From NCBI GenBank assembly GCA_902464495.1, contig CABQJK010000005.1:28193-92192 (forward strand): DNA of 64,000 nt, written 5' to 3'. Both the position numbers and the translations under genes were made by a program. This DNA comes from an uncultured Collinsella sp. Lineage in GTDB: Bacteria > Actinomycetota > Coriobacteriia > Coriobacteriales > Coriobacteriaceae. Numbering within the stretch: position 1 is the first letter of the stretch; each line of letters opens with the position of its first letter. The notes below the pieces were generated by a model. It saw only the letters and a list, made by a program, of their open reading frames with translations. It made no database searches and had not been told where the DNA came from. Shown piece after piece: positions 1 to 7,927 of the stretch.

Positions 1-2
1 AA

Positions 3-902
3 CAGGTTGCCGAGGACGTCGAGGGCGCGGAGGCTGCCGAGGTCGAGGCAGCGCTCGAGACCGAGGCGGCGCCCGAGCCCGTCGAGGAGCCTGCCGAGGA
101 AATCGCCGAAGCTGAGTCCGCGCCTGCAGAGGAGCCCGCTCCGGTCCTGCCCGAGGTCACTGTGCTTGATGCCTCCGCCACGCAGGCCATCCTGGACAAC
201 GGTCGTGGCTATGCGCAGTTCTGCGACATGGCCGTGCTCGCCTTTGCCTCGTTCACCAACCCGGGCGGTGGCTATATTCAGGGTTATCTGGGCCAGGAGG
301 CCACGCTGTGCGCCGATTCGTATCTGTACAACGTTCTCGATAAGCAGCGCAAATGGTACGGCGAGAACCGTCGCCGCAACATCAACTGCGAGCTCTATCG
401 TAACCGTGCCCTAGTGGTGCCTGCGGTGCGCTTCGACCGCAACCACGTGCATGCATACGCCGACGTGATCGTGGCCGCCGCGCCCAACGTTAGGCGCGCC
501 CGCCAGGAGTATCGCGTGAGCGACGATGCTCTGCTGGATGCCCTGCGCGACCGCATCCGCTTTGTGCTCGCCATCTGCGACGAGTTGGGTCGCGAGAAGC
601 TCGTGCTGGGCGCATGGGGCTGCGACAACAACGGCTTTGATGCCGAGGCCGTGGCCGAGCTCTTCCGCAAGGAGCTCGCATCGGGCGACTTCAAGGTCAA
701 GCAGGTCTTCTTTGCCGTGCCCTCTACGCGCTGGGACGAGGACTTCGCCAAATTCGAGCACGTGCTGGCAAACTTCCCCGAGCGAAACGAGGAGTCCTAT
801 GCTCAGGTTGCCGCCCGCGCCGCAGCCGCCCGTGCCGCCGAGCAGGCTCAGGCCGCTGCCGAGGATGACGAGGATGACGACGACTGGCACAAGTACCTGT
901 AA
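3..902 (+). CDS. Microbial-type PARG-like (TIGR02452 family) protein, 5'-truncated
   Basis: The reading frame is open from the first bases, so the true start lies outside the window; a GTG at 162 is internal. The first ~55 visible residues are an Ala/Glu/Pro-rich acidic linker. The folded part has the macrodomain-like signature FTNPGGGYIQGYLGQEATLC of the microbial poly(ADP-ribose) glycohydrolase family, which removes ADP-ribose from proteins, and later GAWGCDNNGFD. In characterised bacterial PARGs the catalytic loop is QEE; here it reads QEA, so the second Glu appears replaced by Ala and activity is uncertain. The C-terminus is Ala-rich, then very acidic (EDDEDDDDWHKYL). Family assignment is fairly sure; function is inference. 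Confidence 0.75.
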   Translation, partial: QVAEDVEGAEAAEVEAALETEAAPEPVEEPAEEIAEAESAPAEEPAPVLPEVTVLDASATQAILDNGRGYAQFCDMAVLAFASFTNPGGGYIQGYLGQEATLCADSYLYNVLDKQRKWYGENRRRNINCELYRNRALVVPAVRFDRNHVHAYADVIVAAAPNVRRARQEYRVSDDALLDALRDRIRFVLAICDELGREKLVLGAWGCDNNGFDAEAVAELFRKELASGDFKVKQVFFAVPSTRWDEDFAKFEHVLANFPERNEESYAQVAARAAAARAAEQAQAAAEDDEDDDDWHKYL

Positions 903-927
903 ACGGTGCTCGTGATGCGATATACCG

Positions 928-963
928 AGCCGACGGGAGAGGCTGCTCCTGTCGGCTTTTTAT
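928..963 (+). terminator. Rho-independent terminator after the PARG-like gene
   Basis: AGCCGAC pairs with GTCGGCT, extended by GGGAG/CTCCT, and is followed by TTTTATT. It lies 25 bases after the stop codon and before the next gene's ribosome binding site. Confidence 0.85.
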
Positions 964-980
964 TGAGTGGGGAGCTTACG

Positions 981-1640
981 ATGAAAAACGTTCTGTGCTT
1001 TGGTGACAGCAACACCTATGGTTACGATCCGGCGGGCATGCGCGACGGTACCGCGGTGCGCTATGCGCAGGATGTGCGCTGGTGTGGCGTGGTGCAGCGT
1101 GACCTGGGTGAGGGCTGGCATGTGATTGAGGAAGGCCTCAACGGTCGCACGACGGTGCGCGACGATATGTGCCATCTGGACACCAACCTCAACGGCATTC
1201 GCGCGCTTCCGATGCTGCTCGAGGCCCATAAGCCGCTGGATGCGATCGTGATCATGCTGGGCACCAACGACTGCAAGACGGTCTTTGGCGTGACGGCCTC
1301 CGATATTGCCCGCGGCGCCATGGCGCTGATTCGCGCCGTCCGCGCGTTTCCGTGGACCGACGCTGCGCCTTGTCCGCGCATTCTGTTGATGGCTCCTATC
1401 AAGATTAAGCCGCAGATCGCCGATGTGTATATGACCGATTTTGACGATCATTCCGTTGAGGCATCTGAGCATTTTGGTGAGTACTACGCGCATGTGGCTG
1501 AGCAGTTTGGTTGCGACTTTTTGAATGCCGCCGACTTTGCCGAGCCGGGCGATATCGACTATCTGCATATGATGCCCGAGAGCCACGAGAGCTTGGGACA
1601 TGCCGTGGCAGCCAAGCTCAAAGAGATGCTCGGTGAGTAG
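981..1640 (+). CDS. SGNH/GDSL-family hydrolase (arylesterase-like)
   Basis: 219 residues, cytoplasmic (no signal peptide). SGNH blocks are visible: block I FGDSN with nucleophile Ser10, block III GTND (94-97), and DYLH near the C-terminus (Asp193/His196) followed by SHESLGHAVA. The family hydrolyses esters of small acyl or aryl groups and carbohydrate acetates; the substrate here cannot be told. The ATG at 981 is chosen because GGGGAG lies just upstream and the GDS motif sits at the usual N-terminal position; longer frames run into the upstream terminator. It appears monocistronic between two terminators. Confidence 0.85.
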   Translation: MKNVLCFGDSNTYGYDPAGMRDGTAVRYAQDVRWCGVVQRDLGEGWHVIEEGLNGRTTVRDDMCHLDTNLNGIRALPMLLEAHKPLDAIVIMLGTNDCKTVFGVTASDIARGAMALIRAVRAFPWTDAAPCPRILLMAPIKIKPQIADVYMTDFDDHSVEASEHFGEYYAHVAEQFGCDFLNAADFAEPGDIDYLHMMPESHESLGHAVAAKLKEMLGE

Positions 1641-1652
1641 CGCGACCCCAAG

Positions 1653-1689
1653 CCACCGCAAAGGGGACAGGCGCCTTTGTGGTGGTTTT
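1653..1689 (+). terminator. Terminator built from a type-A palindrome
   Basis: CCACCGCAAAGG pairs with CCTTTGTGGTGG (one wobble), followed by TTTT. It lies 13 bases after the SGNH hydrolase stop. The 21-base core at 1659-1679 recurs in inverted orientation at 2355-2375 with one mismatch. Confidence 0.8.
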
Positions 1690-1719
1690 GCCCGGGTAAA
1701 CGAACGGATTGGCTGCCAT

Positions 1720-2331
1720 ATGGGCATGGACGAGCTCATCGACCTCTTTGCCGAGGGCGATGAGCTCGTCTCCAATACCGCTTTTGAGGATTTGGATCTT
1801 GCCTACGACGTGGCGAACGGCGCGACCTTCGATGGCGTTGTGTTCCGATCTTGCGAGTTCGATAGCGTTGACTGGAGCGGCTCGACGTTTCGCGACGTGG
1901 TGTTTCGCGGTTGCCGCTTTATCCGCTGCAACATGGAAGGCTGCTGGCTCAGCCGCTGCGACTTCGTTGACTGCTCGGCACCGGGACTCAACTTGCTCAA
2001 GGCGCGCCTGTCGAGCGTGTCGTTTGGATCGTGCGATTTGAGCTATGCGAACCTTTCGGAGGGACGCATTGGCCCTATGACAGCATGCGATACACGTCTG
2101 AGAGAGGCTGCGTTTCAGGGTGCCAAGCTGGGTCAGATACGCCTGGATGGCTGTGACCTGACGCGTGTTGATGTGTTCAAGACGTCGCTTTCCGGCGTTG
2201 ATGTGTCGCGCTGTACATTTGCAGCGCCCGTTGTTTCGGGCGACTACCGTGAGCTGCGGGGCCTGACGGTCAATGCCGAGCAGGCACTTGCGCTCTCGGG
2301 TTTGTTGGGAATTCAACTCGCCGACGGCTAG
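1720..2331 (+). CDS. Pentapeptide-repeat protein
   Basis: 203 residues. From about residue 30 the chain shows the A(D/N)LXX periodicity of pentapeptide repeats, in a variant rich in Phe and Cys at the central position (FRSCEF, FRGCRF, SRCDF, GSCDLSYANL, LDGCDLTRVD), which predicts a right-handed quadrilateral beta-helix. Some relatives bind DNA gyrase and protect it from quinolones; others have no known role, so no function is assigned. The start at 1720 is uncertain because the ribosome binding site is weak; an ATG at 1726 is an alternative. The gene is flanked on both sides by inverted copies of the same palindrome. Confidence 0.8.
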   Translation: MGMDELIDLFAEGDELVSNTAFEDLDLAYDVANGATFDGVVFRSCEFDSVDWSGSTFRDVVFRGCRFIRCNMEGCWLSRCDFVDCSAPGLNLLKARLSSVSFGSCDLSYANLSEGRIGPMTACDTRLREAAFQGAKLGQIRLDGCDLTRVDVFKTSLSGVDVSRCTFAAPVVSGDYRELRGLTVNAEQALALSGLLGIQLADG

Positions 2332-2344
2332 ACGTCAAAAAGGA

Positions 2345-2385
2345 AAAACCGCCGCAAAGGTGCCTGTCCCCTTTGCGGCGGTTTT
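2345..2385. terminator. Bidirectional terminator between convergent genes
   Basis: AAAAACCGCCGCAAAGG pairs with CCTTTGCGGCGGTTTT. The U-tract on one strand and A-tract on the other serve both the pentapeptide gene (+) and thiD (-). It contains the type-A 21-base palindromic core. Confidence 0.9.
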
Positions 2386-2397
2386 GGGCTGCGAATC

Positions 2398-3228
2398 TTA
2401 ATAGTGCCACATGTGGTTGACGGGGCCAGAGCCTTTGCCCATGTCAAAGCCGGCGGCGAGAGCGCCGGTTAGGTAGGCCTTGCCGGCGTTGACGGCATCG
2501 GCAAGATCCATGCCCTGGGCCAGCGCGCAGGCGATGGCGGACGAAAGCGTGCAGCCGGTGCCGTGTGTGTTGTCGGTCTCGATGCGCTTGTGGCGGAACC
2601 ACGTGGTGAGCGGATCGCCCAGATGGCTGCCCTCGTCATCGAGCGGCGCGGGTTCGGCCAATACATCGTTGGCCTCGTTGACAAGATGCCCACCCTTAAC
2701 GAGGGATGCGCAACCAAAGCGGCGGGTGAGGAGCATGGCAGCATTTTGCTGTGTGCGCTCGGAGTCGACCTCGTAGTCAAGCAGGGCCATGGCCTCGGGA
2801 ATATTGGGCGTGATGACGGTTGCCAGTGGGAACAGGCGGCGGGTGAGCGCCTCGGCGGCATCTTCGGCAATCAGCCGTGCGCCCGAGGTGGCTACCATGA
2901 CGGGGTCGACGACCACGTTTGTCGCGTTCCAGGCGCTCAGGCGGTCGGCGATAACCTCGATAATCTCGGCAGAGGAAACCATGCCGATCTTGACGGCGCT
3001 GGGGCGGATATCGTCAAATACGGCGTCGATCTGCGCAGCGACGATATCAGGGGAGATATTCTGCACGGCGGTGACACCGAGTGTGTTTTGTGCGGTGATG
3101 GCGGTGATGGCCGTCTCGGCATACAGGCGGTGCGCCGTGATGGTCTTGATGTCGGCCTGAATGCCGGCGCCACCGCTGGAATCGGATCCTGCGATGGACA
3201 GAACGGCAGGTACCTTACTGCGATCCAT
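2398..3228 (-). CDS. thiD: Hydroxymethylpyrimidine/phosphomethylpyrimidine kinase
   Basis: 276 residues, normal for the family. It phosphorylates HMP and then HMP-P to HMP-PP for thiamine synthesis. The N-terminal motif AGSDSSGGAGIQADIK (residues 13-28) is the ribokinase-fold substrate-binding signature, VDPVMVATSG is the central motif, and DNTHGTGCTLSSAIA carries the anion hole and catalytic Asp region. It lies 178 bases downstream of thiC on the same strand; the product of ThiC is its substrate. A strong hairpin and a TATAAT-like hexamer in that gap leave open whether thiD also has its own promoter. Confidence 0.95.
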   Translation of the reverse strand: MDRSKVPAVLSIAGSDSSGGAGIQADIKTITAHRLYAETAITAITAQNTLGVTAVQNISPDIVAAQIDAVFDDIRPSAVKIGMVSSAEIIEVIADRLSAWNATNVVVDPVMVATSGARLIAEDAAEALTRRLFPLATVITPNIPEAMALLDYEVDSERTQQNAAMLLTRRFGCASLVKGGHLVNEANDVLAEPAPLDDEGSHLGDPLTTWFRHKRIETDNTHGTGCTLSSAIACALAQGMDLADAVNAGKAYLTGALAAGFDMGKGSGPVNHMWHY

Positions 3229-3285
3229 GTTTGCTCCCTTGTTCGGTCGGAATCAAATGGGTCTTTAAGCCAGCATTATAAAGAT

Positions 3286-3315
3286 GCCCGGGCCGACTCT
3301 ATGTCGAACCCGGGC
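3286..3315 (-). other. Strong hairpin between thiC and thiD
   Basis: GCCCGGGCCGAC pairs imperfectly with GTCGAACCCGGGC. Read on the minus strand it is followed by ATCTTTATAATG, not a clean U-tract, so it could be a weak or partial terminator tuning thiD relative to thiC, or a processing hairpin. Confidence 0.5.
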
Positions 3316-3406
3316 GGGCGATGCAATCTTTACGCAAATGTAAGCAAATGTTCACACGTCAACAATTGACGAACACCATGTTACCGATTGTGGCTCCGGT
3401 GACGAG

Positions 3407-4741
3407 TTAGTCCTCCATGCCGAGGTCGATCGTCGTGCCTTCGAACACCTTGTTAACGGTGCGGACGGCGCACATCTTGCCGCACATGGTGCAGGTGCCC
3501 TCGGTGGCGGCGGGGGATTCTTCGTAGCGTTTCTTGCCGGTGACCGGGTCGAGAGCACACTTCCACATGGCATCCCAGTCGAGCTTGCGGCGTGCTTGGC
3601 CCATCTTGTCGTCCATGTCGCGGGCGTGCGGCACCTTCTTGGCGATATCGGCGGCGTGCGCGGCAATCTTAGTGGCCATGAGGCCATCGAGCACGTCCTG
3701 GGCGTTGGGCAGGCACAGGTGCTCGGCCGGCGTCACGTAGCACAGGAAGTCGGCACCGGAGCTGGCGGAGATGGCGCCGCCGATGGCAGCGGTGATGTGG
3801 TCGTAACCCACGCCGATATCGGTCACCAGCGGCCCGAGCACATAGAACGGGGCATTGTGGCACAGGCGCTTCTGCAGTTTCATGTTGGCGGCGATCTCGT
3901 CGAGCGCCATGTGACCCGGGCCCTCGACCATGACCTGGACGCCGGCGGCCCAAGCGCGCTTGCACAGCTTGCCCAGCTCGATCATCTCAGCGGTCTCGGT
4001 GGCATCGTTGGAGTCGTAGAGGCAGCCCGGGCGGCAGGAGTCGCCGAGCGAAATCGTCACGTCGTACTCGTGGCAAATCTCGAGCAGCTCGTCAAAGTAC
4101 TCGTAGAAGGGGTTTTCGTTGCCGGTGACCTCCATCCAGCCAAACAGCAGCGAGCCGCCGCGGCTGACGATGTTCATGAGACGGCCGGTCTCCTTAAAGG
4201 TCTTGGTGACCGACTTGTTGATGCCGCAGTGGATGGTCATAAAGTCCACGCCGTCCTCGGCGTGCGCGCGCACGACCTCGAACAGGTCATCCTTGGTCAG
4301 CTTGACCAGCGGCTTTTCCATATAGCCGATGGCGTCGTACATGGGGACGGTGCCCACCATGAGCGGTGTCTCGTCGATGAGCTGCTGGCGGAACTGGCGC
4401 GTCTTGCCCGAGTTGGAAAGGTCCATGATGGCGTCGGCGCCAAAGTCCTCGGCGATCTTGACCTTCTTCCATTCCTCGGCGGCATCGGCCTTGTCGCCCG
4501 AGATGCCCAGGTTGACGTTGACCTTGGTGGACAGACCCTCGCCGACACCAAAGGCGCGCATGCCCTTTTTGATATGCACGATGTTGGCGGGGATGGCGAT
4601 GCGGCCGTCAGCCACACGTTCACGGATGTACTCGGGGTCGCGATGCTCGCGCTCGGCGACTTCCTTCATCTGCGGCGTAATCTGCCCGGCGCGGGCGAAG
4701 TCGATTTGCGTGACGAGCTTGGGCTCGGTCTGTGTGCTCAT
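3407..4741 (-). CDS. thiC: Phosphomethylpyrimidine synthase (radical SAM ThiC)
   Basis: 444 residues. It converts aminoimidazole ribotide to HMP-P, the pyrimidine branch of thiamine synthesis. Seen: the N-terminal segment REHRDPEYIRERVADGRIAI, GDSCRPGCLYDSNDATETAE and MVEGPGHMALDEI, all typical of ThiC, and a C-terminal Cys motif CTMCGKMC (C-x2-C-x3-C) for the [4Fe-4S] cluster. This is the short form lacking the long N-terminal domain of proteobacterial and plant enzymes. The ATG at 4741 is preferred over an in-frame ATG at 4765 because the latter lies inside the TPP riboswitch and GGGAG precedes 4741 at good spacing. Confidence 0.96.
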   Translation of the reverse strand: MSTQTEPKLVTQIDFARAGQITPQMKEVAEREHRDPEYIRERVADGRIAIPANIVHIKKGMRAFGVGEGLSTKVNVNLGISGDKADAAEEWKKVKIAEDFGADAIMDLSNSGKTRQFRQQLIDETPLMVGTVPMYDAIGYMEKPLVKLTKDDLFEVVRAHAEDGVDFMTIHCGINKSVTKTFKETGRLMNIVSRGGSLLFGWMEVTGNENPFYEYFDELLEICHEYDVTISLGDSCRPGCLYDSNDATETAEMIELGKLCKRAWAAGVQVMVEGPGHMALDEIAANMKLQKRLCHNAPFYVLGPLVTDIGVGYDHITAAIGGAISASSGADFLCYVTPAEHLCLPNAQDVLDGLMATKIAAHAADIAKKVPHARDMDDKMGQARRKLDWDAMWKCALDPVTGKKRYEESPAATEGTCTMCGKMCAVRTVNKVFEGTTIDLGMED

Positions 4742-4749
4742 TGGCACGG

Positions 4750-4840
4750 CTCCCTTCGTTGGCATTACCCATATCAGGTTTGCGGGTCAGGGCGGGCGCG
4801 TCCAGTCTCAGCCTGCCGTCTTGTCCTGCAAGCTCCCCGT
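4750..4840 (-). promoter_or_regulatory. TPP riboswitch (THI element) upstream of thiC
   Basis: On the minus strand the sequence reads GGGGAGCTTGC, then CTGAGA, then ACCTGAT, GGGTAATGCC and AACGAAGGGA in the order of the thi-box consensus. Its 3' end abuts the thiC ribosome binding site (GGGAG), so translational control by sequestration is the likely mode, lowering thiC-thiD expression when thiamine pyrophosphate is plentiful. Confidence 0.95.
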
Positions 4841-4911
4841 TATGTCATGGGCTCAAGTATAGCCTGAATGGGTACGATTGGGCCAACGAGCGTGCCTGTG
4901 GGGAGGCGAAC

Positions 4912-5427
4912 ATGGAAGACAAGCATCTGTATCGAGAGACGCAATGGGATGTATCGGCCGAGGAAAGCCGTGCGCACCATGGCCTTGTCGCGATTGGTTT
5001 TGCGGTGCTTGCCGTGCTGGTGATTGCCTTTTGTATCTGGACGTTTGGTGGTCGCGGCGGCGTTGCATGGGAGTTCGAGGCTGATGATAGCCTGCCGATT
5101 ATGACGATGAAGGTCTCTGGCGGCAATACCGTTGCCGCGCCGGGCGACTATTGGTATCCGCGCGATGGATTTGTCCAGCTGCAGCTGAGCGGTGGTTCCA
5201 TTCCTGGTGAAGAGATCGAGCGCGTGACCTTCGATGCGTCGCTTAAGACGCTGTCGGTCGAGCTCAAAGATCAAGGGGATGTGCCCACGACGATGGATAT
5301 CGCGCTGACGGAATGGCGCCTGGAGCCTCGGTCGGGTGTCAAGGTGTCCGAGGTGGAGCACGTTAAGGTTACCTACCAAGATGGCTCGACGAGCGAGATT
5401 GCAAAGGCCGATGGCTTGGCGGAGTAA
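4912..5427 (+). CDS. Small single-pass membrane protein, unknown function
   Basis: 171 residues. A short charged N-terminus (about 24 residues) precedes one hydrophobic helix, roughly residues 27-44 (VAIGFAVLAVLVIAFCIWTF), and an extracytoplasmic domain rich in beta-prone stretches follows. I do not recognise a family. GGGAGG seven bases before the ATG at 4912 fixes the start. It is divergent from thiC, so its promoter must lie in or next to the riboswitch region. No neighbour suggests a role. Confidence 0.7.
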   Translation: MEDKHLYRETQWDVSAEESRAHHGLVAIGFAVLAVLVIAFCIWTFGGRGGVAWEFEADDSLPIMTMKVSGGNTVAAPGDYWYPRDGFVQLQLSGGSIPGEEIERVTFDASLKTLSVELKDQGDVPTTMDIALTEWRLEPRSGVKVSEVEHVKVTYQDGSTSEIAKADGLAE

Positions 5428-5450
5428 CGGGGGGGGTGGAAACGGCGGGC

Positions 5451-6260
5451 CTATTGTGCCTGCGCGTTCATGAAAACCAGGGTGTTTTCGTCTGAAAGCT
5501 CGGGGATGTGACGATAGCCGATGTTGAATGCGGTGAGCCCGCTTGCATCCTCGGGCTTGTTTTCTGCCATCCACCGCACCATGGAGCCGCGCGCCTTTTT
5601 GCTGGCGGTCGACCGTTGGATGGGCTTCCCGTTGCGGATACCCTCGCCAAAAAGGCATGTGACGGCCGTGGCGTCGCCCGCGAGATGGGGCAGAACGGCT
5701 TTGGCATACTCTACGCTGGCGAGGTTGACGATCGTGGTGTTTGAGCCTGCCGGGGCGATAGCCTGCGCGAGCTTGTCGCTCCAAAACGCGTAGAGGTCTG
5801 GGGCATCGTCAACGGCGAGCTTCGCGCCCATTTCCAGCCGATATGGTTCCACGGCATGAAAGGGGCGAACGCACCCGTAGAGGCCAGAGAGGATCCACAG
5901 GTGGCTTTGCAGCCATGCGAGCTGCGCGGAATCCATCACCTCGGGCGCCATGCTCTGGTATTGAATGCCGTGATAGGACATGACGGCAGGGGAGAGGTGA
6001 CGGGCGAGTGCGGGATTGTCGAGATCGCCGTTTCCCAAGATGGGCCCGAACTCATGCAGGGTATTGAGGCAAGGCCCCAGCAGTTTGTCACTCACGTTCC
6101 ATAGCGCCTGCAGGCTGTCGCTGCCTTCATTCCGCTCGATATCTAGCAGTGCGCGGTGGAGGCGAGCCGTCTCGCGCGCAAAGGGTGGAATGCCCAGGAC
6201 TTCAAAAGCATCTTGGGCCGCGCGCATCTGCTTGGCGGGCGAAATGACGACCTGCAGCAT
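5451..6260 (-). CDS. yaaA: YaaA/DUF328 family peroxide-stress protein
   Basis: 269 residues. The start MLQVVISPAKQM and the internal LSGLYGCVRPFHAVEPYRLEMG are hallmarks of the YaaA family. E. coli YaaA lowers intracellular free iron during peroxide stress and the fold binds DNA; biochemical activity is not settled. The ATG at 6260 is preceded by AGGAGAG. The gene lies just downstream of the M18 aminopeptidase gene on the same strand, separated by a 104-base gap that is largely a palindromic repeat element. Confidence 0.9.
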   Translation of the reverse strand: MLQVVISPAKQMRAAQDAFEVLGIPPFARETARLHRALLDIERNEGSDSLQALWNVSDKLLGPCLNTLHEFGPILGNGDLDNPALARHLSPAVMSYHGIQYQSMAPEVMDSAQLAWLQSHLWILSGLYGCVRPFHAVEPYRLEMGAKLAVDDAPDLYAFWSDKLAQAIAPAGSNTTIVNLASVEYAKAVLPHLAGDATAVTCLFGEGIRNGKPIQRSTASKKARGSMVRWMAENKPEDASGLTAFNIGYRHIPELSDENTLVFMNAQAQ

Positions 6261-6283
6261 GGACTCTCCTCTGCCAAAAAGGA

Positions 6284-6350
6284 AGTTGCGGTGGGATACG
6301 GTCTGTTTTGGCCGTTTATGGGCCAGTTTAGTCCGTATTTCACCGCAACT
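6284..6350. repeat. Type-C palindromic element (GTTGCGGTG family)
   Basis: The arms AGTTGCGGTGGGATACGG and CCGTATTTCACCGCAACT match at 16 of 18 positions; a smaller GGCC...GGCC stem is nested inside. A close relative with perfect 26-base arms occurs at 27058-27127 and a half copy at 63868-63880. Confidence 0.75.
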
Positions 6351-6363
6351 GATGAAGGGTTGG

Positions 6364-7761
6364 TTACGCGCGCTCGAGGAAGGCCTTGTAGCCGCGGTAG
6401 GCCTCGTAGATATCGGCCTTGTTGGCGACCTCCCACAGGGCGTGCATGGACAGGACGGCAACGCCGGAGTCGATGACGTTCATGCCGTACTTGGCCATGA
6501 TGTAGGCGATGGTGCCGCCGCCGCCCGCATTAACGCGGCCGAGCTCACAGGTCTGGAAGTCCACGCCCGCCTCGTCCATGATGTCGCGGATGAGGGCCAC
6601 ATACTCGGCGTCGGCGTCGTTGGAGCCGCCCTTGCCGCGGCTGCCCGTGTACTTGTTAAAGCACAGGCCGCGACCCATGAAGGCTGCGTTCTTGGTCTCG
6701 AACTTGCCGGCGTAGCCCGGGTCGAAGCCGGCGGACACGTCGGAGGAGAGCATGCGGCTGCGGGCGAGTGCGCGGCGCAGGGCCAGCGGGCTGTCCTCGC
6801 CGACGAGCGCCATGATCTCGGCGACGGTGTTCTCGAAGAAGCGGCTCGTCATGCCGGTGGCGCCCACGGAGCCGATCTCCTCCTTGTCGACGATGAGCGT
6901 GATGCTCGTGCGCTCGACATCTGCAACATTGATCTGAGCGAGCATGGAGGGGTAGGCGCAGACGCGGTCGTCGTGGCCATAGCCCAAGATCATGGAGCGG
7001 TCGAGGCCCATGTCGCGGGCCGGGCCGGCGGGCACGACCTCGATCTCGGCGGAGAGGAAGTCCTCCTCCTCGACGTCGTACTGCTCCTTGAGGATATCCA
7101 GGAACATCTGCTTGACGGGCTCCTTGGGGGCGTCCTTGTCGTCCTCATCGAACTTGACGGGACGGCCGCCCACGATCACGTCGAGGATTTCGGCGTCGAC
7201 GGCGTCCTTGGCGGGCTTGGCCATCTGCTCGCTCGAGAGGTGGATCAGCAGGTCGGAGATGGTAAAGACCGGGTCGTCCGCCTTGTCGCCGATATTGATG
7301 TCGACGGTGGTGCCGTCCTTTTTGCAGATGACGCCCACAAGCGCGAGCGGGGAGGCCACCCAGTGGTAGCTCTTGACGCCGCCGTAGTAGTGCGTGTCAA
7401 GGTAGGCCATGTCGCCGGCCTCGAAGGCGGGATTCTGCTTAAGGTCCAGACGCGGCGAGTCCACGTGGGCGCCCAGGATGTTAAAGCCCTGCTCGAGCGG
7501 GGCGGTGCCAAGGTTGACGAGCATAAGGTCCTTGCCGTGGTTGGCGGCGTACACCTTGTCGCCTGCCTTGAGCTCGCGACCCTCGGCAATCACGGTCTCC
7601 AAGTCGACGTATCCCGCCTCCTCGGCCATCTTGATGCCGGTCTTGACGCACAGGCGCTCGGTCTTGTTCTCGCTCAAAAACTGCTTATAGCCGCGGCAAA
7701 GCTCCTCGAGCTCCTCGATTTGCTGTGGCGTGTACTTTTTCCATGCGCAGGGACGCTCCAT
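6364..7761 (-). CDS. M18 family aspartyl-type aminopeptidase
   Basis: 465 residues, typical of bacterial M18 zinc aminopeptidases that remove N-terminal (often acidic) residues from peptides in the cytoplasm as large tetrahedral oligomers. Motifs seen: GAHVDSPRLDLK (metal-binding His/Asp), VDKEEIGSVGATGMTS with the catalytic and metal Glu pair, DVSAGFDPGY, and the C-terminal GVAVLSMHALWEVANKAD with the last metal His. The ATG at 7761 follows AAAGGAG; the frame extends upstream for ~200 codons without a plausible start signal and into the divergent polA region. Confidence 0.93.
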   Translation of the reverse strand: MERPCAWKKYTPQQIEELEELCRGYKQFLSENKTERLCVKTGIKMAEEAGYVDLETVIAEGRELKAGDKVYAANHGKDLMLVNLGTAPLEQGFNILGAHVDSPRLDLKQNPAFEAGDMAYLDTHYYGGVKSYHWVASPLALVGVICKKDGTTVDINIGDKADDPVFTISDLLIHLSSEQMAKPAKDAVDAEILDVIVGGRPVKFDEDDKDAPKEPVKQMFLDILKEQYDVEEEDFLSAEIEVVPAGPARDMGLDRSMILGYGHDDRVCAYPSMLAQINVADVERTSITLIVDKEEIGSVGATGMTSRFFENTVAEIMALVGEDSPLALRRALARSRMLSSDVSAGFDPGYAGKFETKNAAFMGRGLCFNKYTGSRGKGGSNDADAEYVALIRDIMDEAGVDFQTCELGRVNAGGGGTIAYIMAKYGMNVIDSGVAVLSMHALWEVANKADIYEAYRGYKAFLERA

Positions 7762-7927
7762 GACGCAGGCTCCTTTCGGATCGATCGTGCTGGTTGATGT
7801 ACCGTGAGCCATCGTATCACGCGCGGGCCCGCGGCGGCGGGGAAGCCTGATGTGCGGTGGCCGTGGGGCGGGGAGCGTGTAAACTGGTGTGAGCAAACTG
7901 TGCCCAGCCCAAAGCGAGGTATTCAAT

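Noticed and set aside
2563..3369. Plus-strand open frame opposite thiD
   Set aside because: It is the antisense shadow of a clearly conserved gene, with no recognisable family.
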